From: Tubiluchus corallicola
Lineage: Eukaryota > Priapulida > Priapulimorpha > Priapulimorphida > Tubiluchidae
Reading direction: 5' to 3'
Length of the DNA: 64,000 nt
NCBI GenBank assembly: GCA_030141605.1
Contig: JAQGDQ010000109.1
Coordinates: 64,001-128,000, forward strand
This document shows positions 54,250-64,000 of this stretch, one piece after another. The position numbers were made by a program, and so were the translations under genes. The notes beneath the pieces are model-generated. The model was not told where the DNA came from. It made no database searches and saw only the letters and a program-made list of their open reading frames with translations. Position 1 is the stretch's first letter. The number at the start of each line of letters is the position of its first letter.

Positions 54250-54440
54250 CTAGTTTATGATGTACGTTAAAATACCAGTAATTTATTTATTGTAATTTGT
54301 ACGTATTGTATTTCATATTTCAAAAACTTATTTTAACTTTGTAAATATCAGAATATATCTTCTCTTTTTGTTGTGTTAGACTTATACTCTATGTGGGCAT
54401 TATGTTGTTAGAAGTTGAATGAATTGATTTGAAGAATCCA
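54250..54440 (+). mobile_element. Probable LINE 3' UTR
   Basis: TATTTATTGTAATTTGTACG...GAATGAATTGATTTG is a LINE-like 3' end without coding sequence. Confidence 0.3.
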
Positions 54441-54536
54441 ACATTCATGTTTTTATTAATTGTCACTGGGTGCCGGCGCCTCACAGAACAGTTACTGCTC
54501 AGGGGATTACAAAACCAAAATCCTACCAAAATGACA

Positions 54537-54760
54537 CCAGTGCCGGATTTAGACTTGGTGAGCCCGAAGCTGTAAAGCCCTGAGGTCCTATTTTTAAATT
54601 ACACCAGCTGGTCTCAGAAAACTTGAAAATACATGCCTTTTAATTATTGAATAGGAAAGTGAACAACAAAAATTATTTTCAAATGAATGCATTTATTGAT
54701 AACATATTAATAATTTGTAACATGCAGCTTGACATACAAATAAACATTCCTGAGTGATTG
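54537..54760 (+). mobile_element. hAT-like element, left part (interrupted by LINE DNA)
   Basis: CAGTGCCGGATTTAGACTTG starts the element. ACACCAGCTGGTCTCAGAAAA and GAAAGTGAACAACAAAAATT match the interior of the 49.1-kb MITE. The matching right part appears only at 56,615-56,731, after about 1.8 kb of LINE sequence, so a nested insertion is likely. Confidence 0.5.
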
Positions 54761-54761
54761 T

Positions 54762-54812
54762 TTCAAATTCAAATTCAGTTTATTTAAATCTTTTGTCAAC
54801 TGAATATAGTAA
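54762..54812 (-). mobile_element. LINE 3' tail in minus orientation
   Basis: Read on the minus strand: AGATTTAAATAAACTGAATTTGAATTTGAAA, a LINE-type tail (AATAAA plus GAATTTGAATT units), immediately at the break in the hAT element. Confidence 0.4.
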
Positions 54813-54829
54813 GATAAATAATAAGGACG

Positions 54830-56310
54830 GTGTTTGCAATATCAGAAAAATTATATAATTTCCTGATTTTGATATTCTTCTGGAAAAATTATGCTTTTAT
54901 AGTGTCCTGTTTTAATATATATAGTGTCCTGTCTAATATAAGTTTTATTAGATTCCTGTTATACAGGCTTAAAAGTATCAGTTCAGTTACGCATGTCATG
55001 GATCATGCACGGGTCAAAGGTGCTGAATTACAGTGGTTCAAAAATTATTTATTTGATAGACAACAGTGTGTTGGAGTTCAAACTGTTTGTTCTGAGCCTA
55101 TGAAAATTACATGTGGTCAATTTTGGGACCTTTTTTGGTCTACATCAATGATCTGCCTAAAATTTCCAGAATTATTTGCAGGCGATAGAAAAATCTTTTA
55201 TGGAAATACTTTTTGAAATGAAATTTAATCTGTCATCAATGCAGAGCTGTCTAAATTAAGTGTGTCGTTTCTCACCAATTAATTATCGTTAAACATAAAA
55301 AATCTATGTTATTTTCAAAGGTAGATCTGTGTTACAAATGCTGAAAATGATAAAGTTTGCCTTAATGGGTGTAATGTAGAAGAAAAGGAATGCGTCAAAT
55401 ATTTAGGTGTAATTTTAGACAACGAAATGACTTGGAAACAGCATATAAATCATATAAAGGTAAAACTTGCTCAGCCTTCTGGTGTATTATACAAATTAGG
55501 CTTGCTCATGTAGAAACTCTTGTAAAAGTTCACTTTGCTATTGTCCTTATCTTTGCTGTATATTATTAAGTTATGGATCTGCTTTTAATACGAATCTCAA
55601 ACCTCTGCAATTCACCCAAAGCAAATGTATTAAAACCATTTATAAACTGCATCAATTAACAAATCGTGATCTCATGTATTATAGCCATAGATATCTTAAA
55701 ATTAACGAATTATATCACCATGCGTGCCTATTGTTTCTGTACAGGTATTATAATGGGCTTCTTCCTCCTACATTTGTCAATTATTTAACTCCCATTCTAC
55801 AAATCCAAAACTATTTTACTCGCAGTGCTATTGGTAATTTTTATCCTCCTACCATACACGCTAGTTACGGTTACCGAAATCCTTCGTATACTGCTGTCCA
55901 CAATGGGCTCAAATTCCTCCTTGGGCAAAAGAATTTTAATTACAACGTTTTAAAAATATTTGATTTGCTATTAACTCGTTACCTAACCTGCTAATTGGCA
56001 TTTTTAAGTACTCCTACTCTCATTTGTTTGTACTGTTACCATTAATTGTTTTATTTGAATATAACTGAATATTGTTTTATTTGTGAGGTATTTTGTATGC
56101 ATTCCTCTGCCTGCAACATGCATGTGTTTGCGCAGTATCTGGGTGTCTCGAAAGCTCACGCTCCTACTCTCCACGAAGCTGTTTTGTACAACTTTCAAAC
56201 CGTACCGGTTTTTATATATTAATGTTATTATCATTATCTATATAGTTGTAATGTTTTGTGATGCAAATCAGCCAAATAAATAAATTTATTGAATTGAATT
56301 GAATTGAATT
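54830..56310 (+). mobile_element. Decayed LINE with RT palm-to-C-terminus and GAATT tail
   Basis: In order over several frames: MDHARVKGAELQWFKNYLFD and RQQCVGVQT (RT domain, 54,997-55,090), VKYLGVILDNEMTWKQHI (about 55,397-55,450), then a 106-codon frame (55,674-55,991) with ELYHHACLLFLYRYYNGLLP, TFVNYLTPI and FTRSAIGNF. It ends in a UTR and (GAATT)n at 56,290-56,310. The FADD box is missing or mutated (FAGDRK at about 55,178). It is inactive. Confidence 0.75.
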
Positions 56311-56614
56311 GACTATATCAAATAAGTGTATAAATTGCATCTTAAAACATTACAACTTAAAACACCTGACTCTTCCACCACACGCTCTCAAGCTTTTGCT
56401 CATTCATTAAAAGGTTCAGACTAGGATGACCCATGTACTAAGTCTAGGGGAAATAGTAAAAATTGAAAAGGGTCATAAAAAATGCAAATCTCGAAATTTC
56501 AAAAGGTGACTCTGTGTCCGGTAATTCCACATCCTGACACTTCGTGGACACGACGTCGGCGACGAACAACAGCTTCAGTACTGCAAAACTTCAGGTAATC
56601 TGATGGTATTACCT

Positions 56615-56731
56615 GTTTAGAAAATGAGTATAAAACCCAATCTGGAATCTTATTGTGGCCCCATGCAGATTGTGAGGCCCTACCCTGTAGCTTGTTTAGC
56701 TTAAACTTAAATCTAGCATTGTTTGACACTG
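56615..56731 (+). mobile_element. hAT-like element, right part
   Basis: GAGTATAAAACCCAATCTGG through TAGCTTGTTTAGCTTAAACT to GACACTG corresponds to 49,298-49,398 of the MITE. It is the likely other half of the element begun at 54,537. Confidence 0.5.
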
Positions 56732-57014
56732 TTAACTGGATCAAGCTAGTGTAGCCATAAAGCAATTATTAAAATTACTCATGTCTGACGCCTATTATAA
56801 GGCTGAGTGTAATTTTTATAGTTACGTGAGGGCAACGAATCACAGTTATAAGGCATACACACAAACATAACTATTCACATTACGTAACTATGCAGACACA
56901 TTACATAAATAGCTATTATGTTATAACAAATTAGATTGCCTCTTATTAGGTTGGCTGTACATCGGCCGAGTGTGCAAGGATAGCAGAAGAGTTAATAAGG
57001 TCAGTATCAGCATA

Positions 57015-57095
57015 GGCGCAGGATCGATGACATGCTTAACTAAACTGAATGAGCTGTAAGACTTTTTAACCCTGCATAACAGGAATCTAATATAG
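57015..57095 (-). repeat. Dispersed 65-bp block, inverted copy 3
   Basis: The minus strand reads ATTAGATTCCTGTTATGCAGG, then a short insertion, then TTTAGTTAAGCATGTCATCGAT. It matches 53,520-53,590 and 54,949-55,014 in the opposite orientation. Confidence 0.6.
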
Positions 57096-57504
57096 GTTCC
57101 ACGCAACGTTCTTGAGGCATTTTATACTGACGTGTAGTTCACAACTAATTTTGTTATATTATGTAAAAGTGCAAGCTTCCCTTTTGAATAGAGAGCCGTT
57201 CTCAAGCTGCCCTCGGTTACACATGCAATTTAATGGTTCATTTCTGTTTCAACATAAGGAGCTCAAACGGGAGTTGTTATTTTCCCGTATCCTTACGTTT
57301 GTCTTGTAACTTGCATTAACATCCAATATGACTACTAAGTCGCAGCATCTCAGATTCATTATCACTTAGATGTGCTAACAGAACAAAACATGATTACACT
57401 AGTTGACTCAGTAACACGCCACACGCTAGTTGAGACGGTGGTAAGTTGTGGACTTAAATTCCGTTCTTTATATCTGTTATCTGACTATCTCTTGAATTAG
57501 TTGA

Positions 57505-57735
57505 GTGGCTGACCAGGGAGCCTAACTGACTGACTAACTTATTTCCTTGGCTGATACGTCGGTAATTAGTTGGTCAGTAGCGTGGTTAGTTGGTCGGTTG
57601 GCCTGTCGGTCAGTCAGTTGGTTGTCGGACGGTCGGTTGGTTCAGTGCCTATTTTGCTGTTTAACTAAATGACAAACAGACTAACTGGTTAGCTGACAGA
57701 CTCATTTATCGAGTGATTAATCAGGCAAGAATGTC
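57505..57735. repeat. Degenerate tetranucleotide tract (GGTT/GTCA/GTCG)n
   Basis: TTGGTCAG, GGTTAGTTGGTCGGTTGG, CAGTCAGTTGGTTG and similar words keep a 4-bp rhythm with many substitutions, like 11,700-12,140. Confidence 0.65.
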
Positions 57736-58194
57736 AGATATCTTAAAAACCTTGACTCGTGGTAATGAAGGTGGTGATAATTAGCAAAGGTTTCATCACA
57801 TGCTCTCCTGTATTCATCAATCATACAAGCAGCATTTTGCTAGGACGGATAATTCTCCTTAAACAACTCTTTCAAGTATCGACAGTTGAAGCAGCATGTA
57901 TCCATGTACCTGTCAATGGTCTGAAGTAATTAGCTATCTTGTTTTGAGAAAATGTAGGAAAACTTCAAATCTGAGACGACAACTGATGGGTTAAATCTAT
58001 GATGAATGAGTCACTTAGTGTCCCAGAGAGGGTTCCTCTTCTATCTCGCCAGACATTTTGTATGTTACTCATTAATGACTGTTTACTTTGAGTTGTAAGC
58101 TCTACAGTTGCCAAACGTAAGGGAAATTTTCCAAAACCACTTCAGTTTTTAGTCAAAGATTAATGAAAATTAACTTTTTAACATATTTGTAGTT

Positions 58195-58370
58195 TTGTAG
58201 ACATATTTAAGTAGTAATTTTACTGTTTGTGTCTCTCCCATGCCTATTTTAACCTATCTCGTTTATTATTGTACATATATTATTGTTTTATGCAGTTAAT
58301 TTTATTATGCAATTAATTTTTATTGTATGTATGGATACTTTAATAAGAAAAAATAAAAATAAAGAATAAC
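58195..58370 (+). mobile_element. Probable LINE 3' UTR and tail
   Basis: TATCTCGTTTATTATTGTAC, GTATGTATGGATACTTTAAT and a terminal AAATAAAAATAAAG are typical of LINE 3' ends. No RT sequence is recognised just upstream. Confidence 0.35.
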
Positions 58371-60220
58371 TGCTAAAAACATAAGTATGCTTAAAATTTT
58401 TGTCTCTAACTGCCGGTCGGATCATTAAAGTGACACTGCATGGGCTTTAAACTTTTGCTCTATCTCATCAGCCTATTATTCAATCAGCCATCCATGCATC
58501 CAAAAATTAGCCGACAAATGAGCAAACAGTTTGCCAAATAGTGAATTATGTTGATCTCTCAGTCGGGAATCGAAGTCTTGTTATACATATATAACAATAT
58601 AAGTGTTGTAACAATAAACATTCTTACTGACGCGACGCATAGAAATCAGAGCTGCTTGAGACGAAAAAGAACCATGAAATTAATACGGTTAAAATTTCTT
58701 TTACACAGGCAATGTACCTCGGTTTGTGGAGTGAACTTTTCAACAGTGGCTCTCTCACCTTGCTAATTTTCGATCATCTTACAATTAAAGGAAACCAGCT
58801 CAAATCTGACAGCAAACAAGACTTTTTACAGACTTTAAACATTGTAATTACCGCAACTCCGCACACTTACTTCATTCTCATTAAAAACGTTTTGCATTGC
58901 AGGGTGCCAGGTTGCGGTTCATTTTCATCAGTAAAATTAATATTTGATGACGTTTTACTAAGTCACCTATGCAGTAACTGCTTGAATTTATTTACCTATC
59001 ACTTTTTCTTGTTTTATTTAGTGTGCTTAAAACCGCGCAAATGCAAATTTCATTTGATAATGATAATAAATTGCTGACTTACTTACTTGCTTTGTTCTCT
59101 CACTCACGCATTCGTTCGCTCACTCATACACGACTCATTCACTAACTCACTTTCTTACTTTACTTACTTGCTTTATTTTGCCTTTTATTTTAAACTTAAG
59201 TCGTAACTGACGATGACTTCCAAGTGTCAAATTAACACGTCATTAATGAGAATAAGGTAGCAATGTTTTTGTTACAAACATGTATATATATTGTTCTTTA
59301 TAGTGAGTTGTGTTATTGTATTTTGCCGTTTTGGTTTTATTAGGCCATAAAGAGAGGGAAATTGTAATACTAATAGTGTTTGTGTGTAGAATTGATACTT
59401 CCAAGTGTTTTGTTTGCCGAACTTTTCAACTAGCCGCAACAAAACGAACGTGATTTCATTTCCCGTGTTGGTCAAGGTTGGCTTCGTCGTGTTGGTTGAC
59501 TCAGCTTCATTCACTCTGTCACGCCATAAGATTTACACCGACAGTCACCTTGTGAAGAAAAGCGTGTCTTTCTCTTCAACTCCAATTTCCTTCACTGTGT
59601 ATTGTAATCTGTGTGTAAGACAGCAAGACAAGATCTTGTAGAAGACAGTTTGACTGTACGTAATCGCTGTTATTATTGTGATGCGTCCACAAGAAGTGAA
59701 TAATGATGCATTTGTCTTGGGCAGATGATCTTCTTCCAATTATTTTCGGTTATGACTACATCGAGCAATTTATAAGTATAGTCAGGGGGAATTTTACTAT
59801 CATGACCACTTTGCACACATAAATACGCGTAGGTCAATTATATGGCAGCTGGTATGGAGACCTATGATGACGTGCAAACATGGCGGTGTTGTAAAATGCA
59901 TTTGTAAATATAATTTTGTGCCACAAGGTGTGTACAATATCACACTGTATAGGCTTAATAAAAAGATATACCCATATTATGTTATGGCTAGCATTTTAGC
60001 CCTGTAATTAGTTCTTTATAACTACGTAGGGCCTACCTTATGAGCAGTGTAAAAGCATGCAAAACTGGAAAACGTTTATTTGGCCAGTTGCAAACTTTTA
60101 TTGCAATAGACCTAATCACTTAATTGATACTATCATGTAATATTACAGAGTGTACACTAATTTGCAGCTAGCTAGACCGTTACAAGAAAATGCAAAACAT
60201 TGCATTAGCTATAGCAGACC
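58370..60220. other. Gene-free stretch
   Basis: Open frames of 72-121 codons (58,548-59,077 and 59,405-59,641) overlap in several phases without splice context or family motifs. Short CTCACTCA/TTACTTAC units lie at 59,075-59,165. No gene is supported. Confidence 0.35.
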
Positions 60221-60420
60221 TAAACTGTAGAATTCATTACCCCCCAAAGTAAAGTGCCAGTATATTATTTGCTGCTTCAAATCTCGAGTTAAACAATATC
60301 TGTTTGCTAGTTAAGTAAATTGGTCTCGATAACTACCTATTATTCCTGTATGACACAGCAGTCACAAACTTGTGCTCTTTTTTGAGTATAACTTAAAGCG
60401 CCTATTGAGCTCATTGAGCT
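60220..60420 (+). mobile_element. LINE C-terminal scrap
   Basis: RPKL-stop-NSLPPKVKCQ...CFKSRVKQYLF corresponds to the W-N-S-L-P...F-K-S-x-L-K-x-x-L-F ending of CR1/L2-type LINEs (compare LWSQLP...FKSQIKHLF at 35.8 kb). Confidence 0.5.
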
Positions 60421-61154
60421 GAATCTTCACAAGCTACTCTTCCTATCTTTTTCAACATTCTGTTATTCTGTTCTTGTTTTACACAATTAAACTGCCTAAA
60501 ACATCGTTTTTTTTTTCTTTTTTTTTAAATTATTATATTGATGTGCTTACAGTGGCACAATACAAGCGCCCAAAAGCTTTTACTTCTGGTTCTAGCCATC
60601 AATGATATATGCATGCTGTGTTATCATAATCATTAATATTAACTATATACTTTTTTCATTGTTTCCATAGATTGTATTGTATGACTGTATTTCCAAAAAC
60701 AAATATATTACTAAAACCCCTTAGTTAGATAAAACACAAAAAAATCTTCTTGTAGTGTTGTAATATTGTATCACCTACATACTAACTTATTGTGCACAGG
60801 ACTTGTGTTAGAGAAACGCTGTATAAAACTTGAATATCTAAACTACCACGATAACAATTAGGCACAGCTATTTTAACAATACGAAGTTTGCATCAAGTTA
60901 GATAACACTGCGGAAAATTTGAAGAATAAATCATACGTAGCACTTTTTTCGCTAAGTATGTAAATATTTAACACCCAGCATATTACAATAATTTAAAGGG
61001 ACTGCCGAAACAAGGTCAGAAAGGGGTTCTAGAGTCTATTAGCTATGAATTACTAAAAAAACTTACCGTACAAATGTTGACTAGAAACCCACGTTTACTG
61101 ACTTTTAATCAACAGTTAAATTTAAAGGGAGTTAGGCTATGAAGAAGTGTTTAT

Positions 61155-61235
61155 CAACTAGGATTCGAGCCTGTAATCTTGTGGCATTTCATCACACGCT
61201 CTATTTATTTGAGCTATCAATTTACATGGCTAAGG
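61155..61235 (-). pseudogene. tRNA-like remnant / SINE head
   Basis: The minus strand reads TTGATAGCTCAAATAAATAG, AGCGTGTGATGAAATGCCAC, AAGATTACAGGCTCGAATCC. D-arm and T-arm consensus are present (GGCTCGAATCCTAG), but pairing is incomplete and the body does not match the 25.1/38.1-kb SINE. Confidence 0.4.
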
Positions 61236-62151
61236 CAGGTCTGAATTCTATACAAGTCAGCAGGTAATCCGTCAGAAATAATTTTTAGCTGTCCATGAAG
61301 CTTTAACTCTTTTGGTTACAGCAATTACAATAATGTGGTTTGCAAAGAACAGAGAGGAAATCGAAGAAAACTAACTAACCAACATCTAGCAAATGTGTTT
61401 TCTTTTAACCGAAACGACTTTGAATCTATTTGAAAAAATCATTTTTTCTTTCTGGTAGTTCTTACTAAGCTTTGAATTTTGAACAAAATATTTGACTTTG
61501 TAAAACAGCGTATTGATACACATAAGTGTTTTTTAAAATCATTTAGACTGACGCTGAATTACGCATACATTATTATGCGTATAATACGTCATATTTTCAA
61601 CTCGTACTTTTGCTAAACAGCACACTTGTGTGAATGTTGCTAAACAAGTCGAACACATTTATTTGCTGTTTGCTAAAGCAAATTTTCAAACAAATTGTTC
61701 ACAAAGAAACACAGGTGATGAAAAGACATGATGTAATGTAATGATTGCATGGACTCAAACACACATTCATTCTAGAGTTGGCAATCAGGAGATGAGAAGC
61801 TATTGTGAAGCCGTTAGTCATTCATATGTTTGCAAACATGTGATGTTGATTGGCAGTGATCTCAAGGTTGTCTTTGCATAAGCCGGAGCCTCTAGAGTGA
61901 TTGTGGATGTACGGACAAGCTAAAGTGGAGCAAATACAGGAACTTTGGTTCTGCTGGAACTCGAAGTCTGAACGATGTCGCGTGACAAAATTACTTTCAG
62001 TTGCTAATGAATTGACCCACATTTTGTCACAGCTCGTCAGCTGGGAGCATTTACTGTGTGGATATTTCTTTTTCTACAAGAAATGTCTTTTTCTACAAGA
62101 TTTAGATTTAGATTTTGGAAGGAGCCTACAATACACCATACAGTTTAAATA

Positions 62152-62225
62152 CTCTAACCCTAACACTAATCCTAATCCAACCATAACCCTAACCCCAACC
62201 CTAATCCTAACTCTAACCCTAATCT
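62152..62225 (-). repeat. Interstitial telomere-like repeat
   Basis: Degenerate CCCTAA units (TAACCCTAACACTAATCC..., ACCCTAACCCCAACCCTAAT...) over about 74 bp, i.e. TTAGGG on the minus strand. Confidence 0.85.
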
Positions 62226-62959
62226 GTTTCACGAACTAATTTCTTGTGTGTAGGAATTGTAAATTGTAGCCTAGATTTTTTTATTTGGCGGATTTGTACA
62301 AACGTACACAATATACACATTGTCAAATTATAAACACACATTTCAAAACAGCAATAACAGTAATACGCTGACGAAGAGTTAGTACAAACCAACCTCGGCA
62401 TTAGGAAGAGCGTAAGTGCAGAGGTAATCTATTAGTTAGCGAATACGTTAAAAAACAAAACATGAAAAATGGCATAAAGCACATAAATTAAATACAAGTA
62501 GATTCAAACTGATTATACAGTTGCATATGATATGCAGGAAGCTACAATTTTAGAAGCCTTTTCAATCACACAGGTTTTTCAAACAGCCAAACGTAATGCT
62601 AAATATATAACTTTTTATGGAAATTTCGTTGGGATATACTTTAAAATTCCGTTTTTGTTCCCTTTAAATGGTACGCTTGTCTACATCACCAAAACCCACA
62701 TTATTACTGTTGTAGTAATTTATATAACTATACAGAAAATTGAGCCTACACTTCAAACTAGTACGTACTGATAAACCACAGTTGTTCTCATAGCCTACAC
62801 GCAAGTTGGCGTGCTACTGATATCACTTCACGTTATAAATGCGTAAATTACCGACATAGCCTACGACAGCGCAGTGCTTTTCAACTGCCAAGTGTTGCTT
62901 CTGCGGTTATTTTTGAATATTTTATCATGCAAATTTTCTTTGTCACGACATTTCCCGCT

Positions 62960-63065
62960 TCATCAGCTCGCCGCGGCGGCAAAAGTTACATCACGTGACG
63001 ACTTGTACGGTCGCTCAAAAGTTGGCTACAAAGCGAGAAGTGGCGGGAAGCCTTTCGTAAACAAA
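62960..63065. promoter_or_regulatory. GC-rich promoter-like spot
   Basis: CTCGCCGCGGCGGC, ATCACGTGACG (palindromic E-box CACGTG) and GTGGCGGGAAG (E2F-like) lie within 100 bp in otherwise AT-rich DNA. No flanking first exon was recognised. A gene beyond the right edge or a noncoding transcript is possible. Confidence 0.25.
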
Positions 63066-63384
63066 TTCAATTATTAATTGTTGTTACACGGCTGTCAGGC
63101 TTTTATGAGATACGTAATACAATTATGATAAAAACAATCATATAAAGAAGACAACCAGCTCTGATTAGTTGACAATTAGTAATTTCATTAGCAGTTAGTT
63201 CTAAACAATGATGATAAGCCGAGTTATTTAAACAAAAAAAACAATTATTTATTATTATTATTTATTTTATTTCAGGCCATACAACAAGAATAAAAATAAG
63301 GCACAAGTAAAAACACAGACTTAGTTTACAGAAACATAGTAAGCTTACACAAGAAAGGGTTAGTTAAAATGGGTATATAAAATT

Positions 63385-64000
63385 CTTTGTCGCGATTTAA
63401 TCATGTCCGTTCCAAAAATTGTATCAGTATTGTACAGCAAGATATTAGTAACAGAGTAACAGTATCTGACTCAAAACAGCCTTCTTCTGAGATTAAACAC
63501 ACCTTTCCTACGTATGCAGGAAAAACTAGGTACCTTGTAGCTAAGATAGTTAAGATGACTAGAACTACAGCGACTAGGAACATTAAAGAGTCCTGTAATG
63601 GCATTATTATATGTAATACGCATTATTTCAATATTTCCTTTGTCATGATTAAACCAGAGACTAATGCAATAAAACTGTGTACAAAACGCTACAAAAAGTT
63701 TTCTCTTAACATTGACAGGATACTTTTTGAACCTCCTAATACCTACAATTGGCTCTCGTGCATAATAAACCGCGTTGATGTCTAACATCAAGATCATCCT
63801 GCAATATGTTGGTCAAGGTGTGACCCAAATATTTCTGGTCATGAATAATTTTAACAGCCGAATCATTTAAAATCACGCTAGGCCACAAGAGATAAGCATA
63901 TCTTTTGGGTATGCGACATAAGCATTTGCTTTTATGAAAATTGTAACTAATATCATTTTCTAAAGCGTTAGTATCTAAATTATAACCGTTAGTAAATTAA
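63385..64000 (-). mobile_element. LINE fragment running off the right edge
   Basis: On the minus strand, from the edge downwards: SYNFHKSKCLCRIPKRYAYL, VILNDSAVKIIHDQKYLGHT and TNILQDDLDV (about 63,990-63,790). The frame 63,797-63,471 follows, with INAVYYAREP, FRKYPVNVKRKLFVAFCTQF with one residue changed, and YNNAITGLFNVPSRCSSS. This is the RT thumb/C-terminal section of a Jockey/CR1-group LINE, frameshifted and related to the 26.6-kb fragment. The upstream part is outside the window. Confidence 0.75.

Noticed and set aside
61901-62239. 112-codon frame ending in NPNPTITLTPTL
   Set aside because: The tail is the telomere-like repeat translated. The head has no recognisable domain or splice context.

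Overview
This is nuclear DNA from a metazoan animal, most likely a gastropod mollusc. It is AT-rich, has split genes with GT-AG introns, is crowded with microsatellites, holds degenerate TTAGGG blocks, and carries many decayed LINE, SINE and hAT-type copies. The mollusc call rests on the secreted three-Ig plus C1q proteins, a layout known from gastropod variable immunoglobulin lectins (the C1q counterparts of FREPs), and on a multi-copy amidated neuropeptide precursor. The species cannot be named from sequence alone.

Region 1 (1-20.8 kb) is a cluster of three paralogous genes for secreted Ig-Ig-Ig-C1q proteins. Gene C enters from the left edge (minus strand; only exon 1 and the first 9 bases of exon 2 are present). 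Gene A (minus strand, 3,226-11,209, 8 exons, 451 aa) and gene B (plus strand, 12,757-20,591, 8 exons, 450 aa) are complete and stand head to head over a 1.55-kb shared upstream region. Every intron is in phase 1, and most matching exons of A and B differ by a few codons or not at all. A promoter block of about 48 bp is conserved upstream of all three genes. These proteins are probably humoral recognition lectins.

Region 2 (20.8-31.6 kb) has no gene I can support. It holds a promoter-like CCAAT/TATA cluster, a tRNA-derived SINE, LINE relics and dispersed repeats.

Region 3 (31.6-37.6 kb) is the most unusual gene. It is a minus-strand neuropeptide precursor of 191 aa with a signal peptide and six amidated W(X6)F/W-amide peptides. 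The coding sequence then splices across a 5.3-kb intron to a short last exon that completes a canonical EF-hand loop. The result is a peptide precursor with a C-terminal calcium-binding motif. The intron contains a 5S-rRNA-derived SINE-like element, long AAT and ATT arrays, a LINE relic and a 2-kb-spaced direct repeat.

Region 4 (37.6-64 kb) appears to be gene-free. It has LINE fragments in both orientations, tRNA-like SINEs, hAT elements with 8-bp target duplications (one holding a retroviral-type zinc knuckle), a palindromic minisatellite next to a long GA array, a 700-bp pentanucleotide satellite, a second interstitial telomere-like block, and a LINE running off the right edge.

Gene models were built by hand from reading frame, splice consensus and comparison between paralogs. 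There is no transcript evidence. Family names for transposon relics are approximate.
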